A stretch of 64,000 bases of DNA from Microbacterium sp. SORGH_AS_0862. Lineage in GTDB: Bacteria; Actinomycetota; Actinomycetes; Actinomycetales; Microbacteriaceae. The first letter of the stretch is position 1; the number at the start of each line of letters is the position of its first letter. The DNA is taken from NCBI RefSeq assembly GCF_030818795.1, contig NZ_JAUTAY010000001.1, positions 2,604,001 through 2,668,000 on the forward strand. The letters are read 5' to 3'. A model generated the notes under the pieces. The model was not told the DNA's origin, searched no databases, and saw nothing but the letters and a program-made list of their open reading frames with translations. A program made the translations under genes and the position numbers. This document shows, piece after piece, positions 49,365-57,868 of the stretch.

Positions 49365-49915
49365 TCTCTTTCCTCAACCTCAGTTGGTGCGGGGGAGGCT
49401 GGCCTGAACACGACTTCGAACAGCTCCTGTAGTTCCCCGTCTGCGGGCTCTTCTTCGCAGATCAGTATCCGCTTGAAGAAGGCTTGGTTGTAGGTGCGGC
49501 GGAGGGCGTCGGGCGCACGTCTATATGCCTCGTAGCAGTTGGAGGCTAGCTCGATGGCGCCGGTGAGATTGCGCTCGAGTTCATCGAATCCCACGCTGAG
49601 CGCTTCGAGTCGCTCGACCACTGTTGCAAGCTGCTGACTGATAGACCGCTGTTCTTCTTTGTACAGCTCAGGCGGGATGACTCCGTCGAGATGAGCGTCG
49701 AGGAGCTTTCTGCTTCGTGCGTCGAGCCGTGCTTGTTCCAGGGCGAGGTCGCGTTGCGCTCGTCGGGCCTCTAGCGATCCGCGCTCGAGTTCCGTCTTGA
49801 GGTGCTGCTCGATGGAGTGTCGGACTTCCGACTCGAGCTGGAGATGCTTGTAGAGCGCGACCACCATGTTCTCGACGCGGCTGACTGAAAGCGCTCGCTG
49901 AGTACATCCGTTCCG

Positions 49916-50137
49916 CTCGCCCAGCTGCGTGATCGTAACGTCACCGACGAGGTCCGCCTCGCCATCGACGCCTGGATCGAGGCGGCGAAGGTCGACCCGG
50001 CCCTGCAGCAGCGCGCCCAAGCCGCGCGCGAAGAGATTGAACGCGAAGCCAGCACCAAACGCGAGGCCATCGCTGCGATCTTCGACGCCCCAGGCACACT
50101 GACGAAGGCGAGCCGGTCGCGCGCAGCCGCAGGCTGA
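49916..50137 (+). pseudogene. Fragment of ribbon-helix-helix-like protein
   Basis: The plus-strand frame LAQLRDRNVTDEVRLAIDAW, then IEAAKVDPALQQRAQAAREE and a terminal KASRSRAAAG, ends at TGA 50135. It looks like the second helix and C-terminal helix of a plasmid-type ribbon-helix-helix protein. The N-terminal strand and any start codon are missing where the sequence meets the serine recombinase remnant near 49.9 kb. The abutment of two half-genes marks a deletion or recombination junction. The 155 bases to the next gene hold nothing evident. Confidence 0.6.
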
Positions 50138-50291
50138 GGCGCCAGCACACGCGGCCGCCCAGGATTGAGCGCTTCCGCGTTCTCCTGGCCGGCCGCCGCC
50201 TCACACCCACTCTTCCCCTCGCTCGTTTGTGTTCTGCGATCTGCAGAGAACCCATCCGGTTCTCGGTCGCTCACACAAAGGAGAAGAAGAC

Positions 50292-50771
50292 ATGGTGCGA
50301 GGCGTTCTCATCCCCGCGGCAGACGGTAGGGACCTCACCGCCTATGAGGCGGTGGAACTCGAGGACTACCAACGAGCGGTCGGCGGATGGATCGAGGCGG
50401 TAGATCTTCCTGCGTTCGGCAGCACGCTGTTCGTGAACGAAGAAGGACTGCTGCGCGGGTCGCCGTTCAACCGGCGCGCAACCTTCCTCTGGTGGTTCCA
50501 CGTCCCTCGGGCGCGCAACCAGGCTCGCCTCGTCGGCGACGCGCTACTCGTCGGATTGCCGGACAAGGCGGGAGAGATGACCGACCTTCCGGACGACGCT
50601 CTGCGGTCGCTGCTTTCGGATGAGCTGTGGGACCTCGAGCTTCGCGACGGGCCAACCGAGGTGTGGAGCCGCGATCCCAGCGGCGAGCAGAGCTACATCG
50701 AGGCCGTCGTGTGGAGTGTGCTCGTCAGCGAAGTCTCGGACGCCGAGACGAGGCTCGTGCGGCGCCATTAG
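50292..50771 (+). CDS. DUF3846 domain protein
   Basis: The 159-residue protein matches the DUF3846 pattern: YEAVELEDYQRAVGGWIEAV near residues 20-39, then LFVNEEGLLRGSPFNRRAT. This family is common on plasmids, conjugative elements and phages and is often found near antirestriction genes; its biochemical role is unknown. ATG 50292 follows AAGGAGAAG. It supports the idea that this segment came from a mobile element. Confidence 0.75.
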   Translation: MVRGVLIPAADGRDLTAYEAVELEDYQRAVGGWIEAVDLPAFGSTLFVNEEGLLRGSPFNRRATFLWWFHVPRARNQARLVGDALLVGLPDKAGEMTDLPDDALRSLLSDELWDLELRDGPTEVWSRDPSGEQSYIEAVVWSVLVSEVSDAETRLVRRH

Positions 50772-50888
50772 TCACCCAGGCGGTGATCGTCGAGACTCCA
50801 GCATCAACGCTGTAGAGCTCGACGATCACCGCCGCTTACATGTCTGCCCATAGGGGGCCAGCAACGCCGCGATCATGCGGCGGATCGG

Positions 50889-51173
50889 CTACTCCCAGAT
50901 CGCGGCGACGTCGCGCTCGGCCTGTGCGAGCCGAGATCCTGCGGACTCCGCAGCATTTGTGGCTGTGCGTAGCGCGTTGCGGAGAGCGCCCATCGTGGAC
51001 GTCCACTCGCGCTGAGCGTGCTCGTATGCGGCCTGAGCCGCTCCTGTCCACTGACTGTGGACAGCGCCGACCTCAGAATCGAGGTGATCGAGGATGTCGT
51101 CGAGTGCATCGGTTGCTTGATTGAGCGAAGCGACCAGTTCGGCGTGCCGGTCCGCGCTGAATGAGATGCTCAT
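50889..51173 (-). CDS. WXG100-type protein
   Basis: The 94-residue protein forms two long helices around a central WTG turn (SEVGAVHSQWTGAAQAAYEH), the signature of ESAT-6-like WXG100 substrates and partners of type VII secretion. It is the last gene of a leftward four-gene operon and overlaps the lipoprotein gene by 4 bases. No secretion machinery (EccC and others) is in the window, so export would use a system encoded elsewhere. Confidence 0.8.
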   Translation of the reverse strand: MSISFSADRHAELVASLNQATDALDDILDHLDSEVGAVHSQWTGAAQAAYEHAQREWTSTMGALRNALRTATNAAESAGSRLAQAERDVAAIWE

Positions 51174-51658
51174 TCGCCTGGGTCCTGGTTTGATATCTCA
51201 TCAAGCGTGCCCGGGACGCAGAGTGACGATCCGTCGAGGGCGTACAAGCCAGGTTCCGTTGAGAAGGACACCGCGTTGATGTCCGATCCTCGCCCGTATA
51301 CGGCGATCCTCGGTTCCTTCTGGAGCTGAACCTCCAAGCCCTTCGACGCCCAGAAGTCGGCGACTTTCTGGGCGTCACCAAGATGGTCCGCCATGGGTTC
51401 ACGCGCCAGTCCCCATGACGCGCTGACACCTTTCCCGGACGAGCTGGAGCATGACCCGATCGGCGCACCCGTCTCATCCCAGCCCTCGGACGAGATGAGC
51501 GCTGCGGTGTCGCTGATCAATGTGACGAGCTTGTCGCGCGATTCCTGTGGACTCATCGATTCCCCTTGTGCGCATGCTGTGACGACAGAAACTAGGCCGA
51601 CGGTGACGATGCCTGCCACCAGCCGGAGGGCATGCTTGCGCAGCATCGAAGCGATCAT
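51170..51658 (-). CDS. Lipoprotein of the WXG100 operon
   Basis: The 162-residue protein has a lipoprotein signal (LVAGIVTVGLVSVVTAC). The mature domain has ESRDKLVTLISDTAALISSE, a GSCSSSSGKGVSASWG segment with Cys, and a later LCVPGT that may form a disulphide. It overlaps both neighbours by 4 bases, so it is tightly co-expressed with the hydrolase upstream. A role as an anchor, immunity protein or partner of the hydrolase is possible but not demonstrated. Confidence 0.75.
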   Translation of the reverse strand: MIASMLRKHALRLVAGIVTVGLVSVVTACAQGESMSPQESRDKLVTLISDTAALISSEGWDETGAPIGSCSSSSGKGVSASWGLAREPMADHLGDAQKVADFWASKGLEVQLQKEPRIAVYGRGSDINAVSFSTEPGLYALDGSSLCVPGTLDEISNQDPGE

Positions 51659-53493
51659 TGGAGATCCTCGCGAGTGCTCATCCTCGGAATGAACCTCTCC
51701 GGTCGAGACACGAGATCTCCCTGTCCTGTGGTGGCGAGGGCAACGTTCGTCAGCGATTGCGTACCACGATCAAGGTAACCCGATCCGCTCGACCCGTCGA
51801 CCGAATCACCGCTCAATGTGCTGGTCCCGTGGTCTGTCACCGCCCGTCCATCATCGCCGCCGTTCACGTCGAACACTTCGGCACCGAAGCTGTAGTGCGA
51901 GGGGTCGACCGGGTGTTCCCAGCTCGCGCGTCCGACCCAAGCCCATTGGTCACCGATGCCGGGGATGAATGCGGGCGTGTTGTAGGCCTGACCCGCGTAG
52001 ACCTCCTTGGCATCAAGATCGCTTGCTTCTCTGAACTCGGGCGGAAGACCGGCCGATCCGAGGCTCACGAACGTGTCGACCGGCTTCTCAAGATCGTCAA
52101 GCGCCATCGAGGAGGTTGTGGTCCCGTAGGAGTGACCGAGGACATTAAGCGTCGAGTCACCGCGTACCGCCTGGAGACCTTCGATTGTCGTGTCGAGCCG
52201 CGCCGCGCCCGCCTCAGCATATGACGTCCCCAGCACACTGAAGTTACCCCCGGGGACGACCTCCGGCACGGGCGGAGTCTTGTAGCCGATCCACGCGATG
52301 ACGGAGTGCGTGCGTCCAGGATCAAGGGTGCTCTGCGCAGCCTGGAGGTCCGCTGCGGATCGAGTCCATCCGGTCATGTCGGCCGTCGTTGCACCCATAC
52401 CGGGGACAGCAACCGTGATGTTGTCGGCGACATCCGGATCTCCGACGGCCACGGCGGCAAGGGGCGGAACGTCGTTCGTGAGAGAGATCAGGAGACGCTG
52501 TGCGCCGACACCGCCGGATGACGTCAGTGCGTCCTTGATGTTCTCGAGTGCCGCAAGTTGACTCTTTGCACCAGCGACCGAATCGTTGTAGTTGGCGACC
52601 CCGCCCTGGTCGTCCCACCGCGGAACGTTCAGCTCCGTTGCCAGAACCTGCATGCGCGCCTGTTCGATCTGACGGTCCAGCCAGATCTTGTTGGCCTCGT
52701 TGCGTGTGTTGTAACTGAGCCCCTCGAGATTGCCGATGACGTCGGGGGCGAAGCTGATGAGCGAATTGCGCGCACCCGACCCGAGCCCACCCCACCACGC
52801 ACTGGCAGCAGCAGGGGCTGCCAGAGCGATCAATCCTGCCAGTTCTGGTCGGAGCGATAGGAGCGAGGTTACTTCGTGTGCATCAAGTCCGGAGACGAGC
52901 GCCATGGCCTCATCCGCTGTCGTTGCAGGTGCGTTCAGCGCCCTCCACACATCTGCACCCACGTCCGGGGCCTCCGCAGCACTGCGGAGCGCCGCGGCGG
53001 CAGCGTCCCCCGCCGCGGCGAGCTGCGCACGCGCCTCTTCGAGGATCGCCACCGCTCGAGCGCGATCCGACGCCCCCGCGGTCATGGCGGCTTTCACGTG
53101 CGCGGCCCGGTCAAAGCTGAGCCCGGCGCCGGGAACGGGCCTTGCGAGCGCTGCTGCTGTCGCCTGTTCACCTTCCTCCCACGCGTCGATGGCGAGCTCG
53201 GCCTGGTACTGCGCGGACCGCAGTGCGGCGGCGTAGGTCTCCATAGCCGCGCCGGCGGCGTCGAGCGCCTCGGCGACAAGGAGCCACCGCGCTCCGACGG
53301 ACTGCGCCCGCGTCTCGAAAGCCGTCGAGGCCCCACCGGTCCAGCCTTCTGGGGCCGGCATCTTCCGCAGCTCCGTGCCAGTCTGCTCTGCGAGGCGCGC
53401 ACGTTGCCGCCAATCTGTGGCCGCTTCGTCAACGGCCGCGGGCGAACCGGGAATGAGGCTGACCGGATCCGTCGTCTGTCCGAGCTCGGCCAT
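51655..53493 (-). CDS. DUF1023-type alpha/beta hydrolase with WXG-like N terminus
   Basis: The 612-residue protein has an N-terminal helical domain with a WTG turn (MPAPEGWTGGASTAFETRA, near residue 50), like LXG/WXG-type secreted effectors. A long Ala-rich helical region follows, then a DUF1023 alpha/beta hydrolase domain. The nucleophile is Ser455 in VLGHSYGTTTS, and a likely catalytic His is in AVTDHGTST. The architecture suggests a type VII-secreted lipase or esterase. The start codon meets the preceding gene's stop at 53493. Substrate unknown. Confidence 0.85.
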   Translation of the reverse strand: MAELGQTTDPVSLIPGSPAAVDEAATDWRQRARLAEQTGTELRKMPAPEGWTGGASTAFETRAQSVGARWLLVAEALDAAGAAMETYAAALRSAQYQAELAIDAWEEGEQATAAALARPVPGAGLSFDRAAHVKAAMTAGASDRARAVAILEEARAQLAAAGDAAAAALRSAAEAPDVGADVWRALNAPATTADEAMALVSGLDAHEVTSLLSLRPELAGLIALAAPAAASAWWGGLGSGARNSLISFAPDVIGNLEGLSYNTRNEANKIWLDRQIEQARMQVLATELNVPRWDDQGGVANYNDSVAGAKSQLAALENIKDALTSSGGVGAQRLLISLTNDVPPLAAVAVGDPDVADNITVAVPGMGATTADMTGWTRSAADLQAAQSTLDPGRTHSVIAWIGYKTPPVPEVVPGGNFSVLGTSYAEAGAARLDTTIEGLQAVRGDSTLNVLGHSYGTTTSSMALDDLEKPVDTFVSLGSAGLPPEFREASDLDAKEVYAGQAYNTPAFIPGIGDQWAWVGRASWEHPVDPSHYSFGAEVFDVNGGDDGRAVTDHGTSTLSGDSVDGSSGSGYLDRGTQSLTNVALATTGQGDLVSRPERFIPRMSTREDLQ

Positions 53494-53783
53494 CAGAACA
53501 TCCCCGGATTGATCCGCGTCGCCGATGATGCCGCTTCTTCGTCGGCTTCCTCGAAGATCCGTGCCGTGCGCACCAACCCCTCAGCGATGCGCTCGGTGGC
53601 ATCTACGCGCTCTTCCCAACTCGACGTCAATCGCTGAGTGAAATTTGAGACCGCTGAAGTCAGCCCGTCGTGTCCGACATTGACGCAGGAGACGAGCGTG
53701 GCACCACCTGCGCTATCGGCAACGCCAGCAATGACTGACGACGCGGCGCGCAGTGCGTCAGGATCGACCGTGTATTCCCCCAT
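53493..53783 (-). CDS. ESAT-6-like small helical protein
   Basis: The 96-residue protein (YTVDPDALRAASSVIAGVAD, then LTSSWEERVDATERIAEGLV) resembles the helical-hairpin partners that precede WXG/LXG effectors, although a strict WXG is absent. It is the first gene of the operon, probably a chaperone-like partner for the hydrolase's N-terminal domain. The 100 bases upstream, before the truncated hydrolase, should contain the operon promoter. Confidence 0.7.
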   Translation of the reverse strand: MGEYTVDPDALRAASSVIAGVADSAGGATLVSCVNVGHDGLTSAVSNFTQRLTSSWEERVDATERIAEGLVRTARIFEEADEEAASSATRINPGMF

Positions 53784-53885
53784 AGAACAAGGTTAGGACT
53801 GGCCCCGGAGGGGGCGACTGGCCTAGCTCAGTCCTGTGGAAAACGCCGATATAAGGCTCCGAGACGACGCTAGGCCTACGGTTGA

Positions 53886-54308
53886 AACGCGCACTCTGCT
53901 TTGCGGCCGCCGGAGCAGCACGAGGGCTTCGCACCCACTCCCGAGTTCGTCATCGACGTCGGAGAGGACGGCTTCGGCTTCCTCAACCCGCAGGCGTTCA
54001 AGCCCGGCTTCGCCGCGGATGCGAGCGATACGGATGCGGCCTTCCTCCGCGACGCGCAGGTGCCGGTGAACATGGCGGTCTTCGCAGCGCCGGTGACGCA
54101 GGCGGCGTGGCGCGACAAGCCCAGCTGGGCGGTCATCGCCACCGATGATCGCGCGTTCGACCAGGCGATGCTCGAGCACATGGCGACGCGTGCCGGTGCC
54201 GCCATCACGAACGTCGCGGCGAGCCACGCGCTGTACTTCACGCAGCCCGGAGCCGTGGCCGAGGTCATCGCGACCGCAGCGCGCGCCGCACTGTCAACCA
54301 GCGCCTAG
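53886..54308 (+). pseudogene. Alpha/beta hydrolase, 5' half missing
   Basis: The frame encodes the C-terminal half of an alpha/beta hydrolase: NPQAFKPGFAADASDTDAAF, AWRDKPSWAVIATDDRAFDQ, and ITNVAASHALYFTQPGAVAE with the catalytic His. The oxyanion strand and nucleophile Ser elbow are absent, and an in-frame stop lies at 53883-53885. The break at about 53.9 kb marks the right edge of the accessory segment that starts at attR. A TTG at 53901 could start translation, but the product could not be a catalytic hydrolase. Confidence 0.8.
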
Positions 54309-54331
54309 GTTCGGCTCCTAACCTGGGCGGC

Positions 54332-54706
54332 GTGTATCGCCGTCTCGCCGTCCTGCCCCTGCTCGCCGTGCTGGCGCTGGCCGGATGCGCCTCCGGCTCC
54401 GCGCGCACCAGCGCGGAAGCCTGCCTCAATGTCATGAACTCATGGCAGGAGTACGCGAGCTTCGCTGAGACTCCCGGGCGTGCGGATGGTGCGGTGGCCG
54501 AGGGGCGAGCGGCGGTGCGGGATGCGGTGAGCCGCGCGTCGACCGGCGCACCGGAGTGGATGCTGGCGCAGATGAAGGAGGCCGACAAGGCCCTCGACGC
54601 GGTGACCGCCGCACCCTCGAGCCCCGACGGCAAGGCGGCCTTCCAGGCCGCATCCGACGCGTTCGAAGCGATTCGCGACCAGTGCAAGGCGGACCGGAAC
54701 CTCTAG
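54332..54706 (+). CDS. Small lipoprotein
   Basis: The 124-residue protein has a clear lipoprotein signal (LAVLPLLAVLALAGC, Cys18) and a helical mature domain (SAEACLNVMNSWQEYASFAE, with a second Cys near the end). GTG 54332 lies 7 bases after a TAACCT box, so the gene is probably leaderless. It follows the hydrolase remnant by 23 bases. No family recognised. Confidence 0.75.
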   Translation: MYRRLAVLPLLAVLALAGCASGSARTSAEACLNVMNSWQEYASFAETPGRADGAVAEGRAAVRDAVSRASTGAPEWMLAQMKEADKALDAVTAAPSSPDGKAAFQAASDAFEAIRDQCKADRNL

Positions 54707-54743
54707 CGGCGATCCGTCCGCCCGCAGGACTAATCTGTGCCGG

Positions 54744-55160
54744 GTGAGCGATGCACTCGATGACGGACCCTTCTTCCACGGCACCAAGGTGCGCCTGTCG
54801 CCCGGCGCTCTGCTGGTCGCGGGACACCGCTCGAACTACCGACCCGAGGTCGTGATGAACCACGTCTACTTCACGGCGCTGGTGGACGGCGCGGGCCTTG
54901 CGGCCGAGATCGCGGCGCGTGGCGACGATGAGATCCCGCACGTCTACGAGGTGGAGCCGACCGGTCCGTTCGAGAACGATCCGAACGTCACCGACAAGAA
55001 GTTCCCCGGCAACCCGACGCGCTCCTACCGCAGCGCGGCGCCGCTGCGGATCGTTCGGGAAGTGACCGATTGGACTCGTCTGACGCCCGAGGCGCTGCAG
55101 TCATGGCGGGACCGCATCGATGCGCTGAATGAGAACCCGGACGCCCAGATCATCAACTGA
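54744..55160 (+). CDS. arr: Rifampin ADP-ribosyltransferase Arr
   Basis: The 138-residue enzyme transfers ADP-ribose from NAD to rifamycins, inactivating them. Typical sequence includes FFHGTKVRLSPGALLVAGHR, then VEPTGPFENDPNVTDKKFPG and NPTRSYRSAAPLRIV, including the conserved His-Gly-Thr and Asp-Pro-Asn/Thr-Asp segments. Full length for the family. GTG 54744 follows a TAATCT box by 7 bases, suggesting a leaderless mRNA. Chromosomal arr genes are common in environmental actinobacteria, so transfer is not implied. Confidence 0.95.
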   Translation: MSDALDDGPFFHGTKVRLSPGALLVAGHRSNYRPEVVMNHVYFTALVDGAGLAAEIAARGDDEIPHVYEVEPTGPFENDPNVTDKKFPGNPTRSYRSAAPLRIVREVTDWTRLTPEALQSWRDRIDALNENPDAQIIN

Positions 55161-55172
55161 CCGGTCCCGCGA

Positions 55173-55850
55173 TCACAGCAGGACGGACAGGCGCTTCTTC
55201 TTGCGGTTCTCTGCGATGATCCACGCCACGTCGGCATCCGATGGGTCGAGCGCCAGGAAGACGGCCAACCCCGCGGGGGGATCGGCGGCGATCGCCACGC
55301 TCCAGCCGTACCCCAGCGCCTGACGCAAGGTGCGCACATCCGCATCTCGACGCTCGGCGAGGGGCCGCCGGGCCAGCAGCTCGGTGGCGCGCTCGCATAC
55401 CCCGACGGCGACGGCGGCGGATGCGGGGGAGCGCAGCAGGCGCGGCTCGCAGATCGCCGCCACTGCGGCGCGCTGGACGAGCGGGTCGTCGGACGCAGCC
55501 CACGCGGTCACGATCTCGGTCAGCTGCTGAGCGTCGCGATCGCCCAAGAGCTGCAGTCCGATCGCCACGCCTTCGCGTACGCGCCATCGCTCATCGGATG
55601 CGGCGTGCAGGGCGGCGGCGGCGTACTCCGCCTCGTCGGCGCGGGCGCCGTACGCCGTCGCGACGCACATCGCGGTGAACTCGTCGTCGCGGGTGCCCAG
55701 CGCGAGAAGGGCGGACTCATGAGCGACCGCCGCGAATGCCGTGGCCAGAGCGGTGTTGGCGCGGGGGCCGGGCAGCCCGGAGTTCGCGTCGAGGAGCGTC
55801 GTCCACTCCTCGGCGGGCAGCTGGCGCAACCGCGTCTGCCAGTCGGTCAT
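55173..55850 (-). CDS. HEAT-repeat-like conserved protein
   Basis: The 225-residue protein consists of helical pairs (LATAFAAVAHESALLALGTR, WRVREGVAIGLQLLGDR, PLVQRAAVAAICEPRLL) typical of HEAT/armadillo repeats, with a C-terminal basic end (IIAENRKKKRLSVLL). Such proteins usually act as binding scaffolds. It is convergent with arr. Function unknown. Confidence 0.7.
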   Translation of the reverse strand: MTDWQTRLRQLPAEEWTTLLDANSGLPGPRANTALATAFAAVAHESALLALGTRDDEFTAMCVATAYGARADEAEYAAAALHAASDERWRVREGVAIGLQLLGDRDAQQLTEIVTAWAASDDPLVQRAAVAAICEPRLLRSPASAAVAVGVCERATELLARRPLAERRDADVRTLRQALGYGWSVAIAADPPAGLAVFLALDPSDADVAWIIAENRKKKRLSVLL

Positions 55851-55888
55851 ACCGCTGACCGTATCCCCGCCTGACGGGACGGAGGGCG

Positions 55889-56695
55889 TCAGGAGCCGGG
55901 ATAATCTCCGGACGCGACGTGCGTATCCATGCGCCGCAGCCAGTCGCGGATCAGCGCGGTCGTGATCTGCGGCTGCTCCAGGTGCACGTTGTGCCCCGCC
56001 AGGTCCAGGACAGCGTAGGTGCCGCGCGGATAGTGGTCGCGAAAGCGCCAGCCGTCTTCGTAACCCACCACGTCGTCCTGCCGTCCGAAAAGATGCAGCG
56101 CAGGCAGGGTGAACGGCTCGGGGTGCGCCAGTTCGGGAACTGCGGGCAGCGTGTAGTCGGTCGCGATGCGGTCGATGACGGCCGGGTCGGAGCCGCGCAG
56201 GCCCGGAAGGACGTACTCGGTGAAGGCGGCGAACGATGCCGCATCCTGCACGACGCTCACCTCAGCGAAGTCGCTGCGGGCATCACCCGCGCCGTCGAGC
56301 ACGGCATCGTCGACACGGAGAACCTGCCGCGGCGGCACGATGCGCGCGTCATGGCGTGGCTCGAAGACACCGGCGAGCGTGGCCAGTCCCAGCACCCGTT
56401 CGCGCATCTCGTGCGCCACGTAGCGGGCGATCATCGCGCCGAAGGAGTTGCCGATGATCGCGAACGGCGTCTCACCGAGCGTCGAGCGCACGTCTTCGAT
56501 GGCCGAGGAGGCGACCTCGAGAGCGCTCGCGGCATCAGACGTCGGTGCGCCCTCGGCCCACGGGAGGTCGAGGTAGATGCGTCGCCAGGGGCGGTCGCCG
56601 ATCGCTTCTTCGAGGGGAAGCATGATGCGGTGATCGACGCCGAAGCCGTGGATGATGACGATCGGGCGGCCGGATCCGGAGGTGCGTGCGATCAC
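55889..56695 (-). CDS. Alpha/beta hydrolase
   Basis: The 268-residue enzyme opens with an oxyanion loop (IVIIHGFGVDH). The nucleophile elbow is AIIGNSFGAMIARYV, a later Asp follows in HLFGRQDDVVGYEDG, and the catalytic His is in LAGHNVHLEQP. GTG 56695 is chosen since HGFG begins about 12 residues in; the frame extends to 57076 only by shadowing the VOC gene on the other strand. Substrate unknown. Confidence 0.85.
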   Translation of the reverse strand: MIARTSGSGRPIVIIHGFGVDHRIMLPLEEAIGDRPWRRIYLDLPWAEGAPTSDAASALEVASSAIEDVRSTLGETPFAIIGNSFGAMIARYVAHEMRERVLGLATLAGVFEPRHDARIVPPRQVLRVDDAVLDGAGDARSDFAEVSVVQDAASFAAFTEYVLPGLRGSDPAVIDRIATDYTLPAVPELAHPEPFTLPALHLFGRQDDVVGYEDGWRFRDHYPRGTYAVLDLAGHNVHLEQPQITTALIRDWLRRMDTHVASGDYPGS

Positions 56696-56776
56696 CCGTC
56701 GAGCGTATGCCGCGTCTGCGACATCGTGGCCGTTCGGTTCAAGACGTCGTAGCCGCGCACGCCTAGCGTGGGACCT

Positions 56777-57175
56777 ATGGCACTGAGACTCGGATTCATC
56801 GGCATCGTCACGCAGGACATGGCCGCGTCGCTCGCGTTCTACCGCTCGCTGGGCGTCGACATCCCGGAGGGACAGGACGGCGCCCCGCATGTCGATGCGC
56901 GGCTGGATGACGGGGTCGCCCTCGCCTGGGACACGATCGACACCATCCGCAGCTTCGACCCCGCGTACGAGCCCGCATCCGGAGGCCATCGGATCGCACT
57001 CGCGTTCGACCAGGGGACACCGGAACGGGTGGATGCGGTGTTTGCCGGGCTCGTGGATGCGGGCTACGCGGGTCACGTCGCGCCGTGGGACGCGCCATGG
57101 GGTCAGCGGTACGCGACTCTCCTCGACCCCGACGGCAACTCGATCGATCTCTACGCGGCGCTCGACGCGAACTGA
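56777..57175 (+). CDS. VOC/glyoxalase-family protein
   Basis: This 132-residue vicinal-oxygen-chelate protein has two beta-alpha-beta units (GFIGIVTQDMAASLAFYRSL and HRIALAFDQGTPERVDAVFA) and the typical end YATLLDPDGNSIDLYAAL. Such proteins include glyoxalases, dioxygenases and resistance proteins. The start is close behind a TAGCGT box. The 3' end overlaps the convergent AraC regulator by 25 bases. Confidence 0.85.
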   Translation: MALRLGFIGIVTQDMAASLAFYRSLGVDIPEGQDGAPHVDARLDDGVALAWDTIDTIRSFDPAYEPASGGHRIALAFDQGTPERVDAVFAGLVDAGYAGHVAPWDAPWGQRYATLLDPDGNSIDLYAALDAN

Positions 57176-57831
57176 GCGGGGCTCGCGCCCACCAGCCGGA
57201 GGAACTCCCGGGTGAGGTGCGACTGGTCCGCGTACCCCGCCGCCGCGGCGACGTCGGCGAGCGTGCGGTCGCTCCGCAGGAGTCGCTGTGCGCGGCTCGC
57301 TCGCTCGATGCGCACGAGGGTCGCGTACCCGTAGCCGAAGCGCTCACGCATCCGGCGGCGGAAAGTCCGCTCGGTCTCGTTCATCTCCGCAGCGATACGC
57401 GCCGCGGAGACGGCGCGTCGCGCGCCGATCTGGACCGCTCGTGACCATGGGTTCAGGACGGTCGCGCGGGCCGCGAGCTCGACCAGGCCCGCGGTGGGAT
57501 GCGGCCCGTCGCCGAAACGCACCATCCGCTCGCGCAGGCGACGCGCCTCGTCGACGGACGCGGTCTCGGCGAGGGGGACGAGCCGATCGGTCAGCGCGGG
57601 GAGGGCAGCGGCGAGGAGTCCGTGCGCGCGGCCCGGCGACAGACGCAGTCCGAACGACCCGCTCGCCGGGTCGGCGACGGCGGCGATCCACCGCGTCGAG
57701 GGTCCGGCGACATAGACCTCGTCGGCCAGCAGGATCAGATCGACGCATCCGTCGGCGGGTACCGCGCCGCCCGCGCCGCCGGTCGAGCGCCAGAGCGCCG
57801 ATCCGTCGGGCAGCGCGAGTTCGGTGTACAC
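57151..57831 (-). CDS. AraC-family transcriptional regulator
   Basis: The 226-residue regulator has a C-terminal double helix-turn-helix of AraC type (AARIAAEMNETERTFRRRMR and LADVAAAAGYADQSHLTREF, ending FLRLVGASPAQF). The N-terminal domain is DUF6597-like (GAVPADGCVDLILLADEVYV, then AGPSTR). It is convergent with the VOC gene. Ligand and targets unknown. Confidence 0.88.
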   Translation of the reverse strand: MYTELALPDGSALWRSTGGAGGAVPADGCVDLILLADEVYVAGPSTRWIAAVADPASGSFGLRLSPGRAHGLLAAALPALTDRLVPLAETASVDEARRLRERMVRFGDGPHPTAGLVELAARATVLNPWSRAVQIGARRAVSAARIAAEMNETERTFRRRMRERFGYGYATLVRIERASRAQRLLRSDRTLADVAAAAGYADQSHLTREFLRLVGASPAQFASSAA

Positions 57832-57868
57832 GCTGCCATTGTGCCCGCGGGCAGTGACAGGCGTGCGG

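Larger units (their letters stand above)
49283..49890 (-). pseudogene. Serine recombinase remnant, C-terminal part
   Basis: About 200 residues resemble the C-terminal region of large serine recombinases: YKHLQLESEVRHSIEQHL, a long coiled-coil-like helix (LEQARLDARSRKLLDAHLDG), VIPPELYKEEQRSI and RRTYNQAFFKRILI. The N-terminal catalytic domain and first recombinase domain are absent. The open frame continues backward to 50020 only as shadow of the next fragment, so the gene breaks near 49890. The last residues (RLVPLEGFEL) are encoded by the attR core itself. It is a decayed recombinase of an older element. Confidence 0.8.

Noticed and set aside
55889..57076. A 395-residue hydrolase starting at 57076
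   Set aside because: The first 127 codons run antisense to the well-supported VOC gene; the hydrolase fold begins right after GTG 56695.
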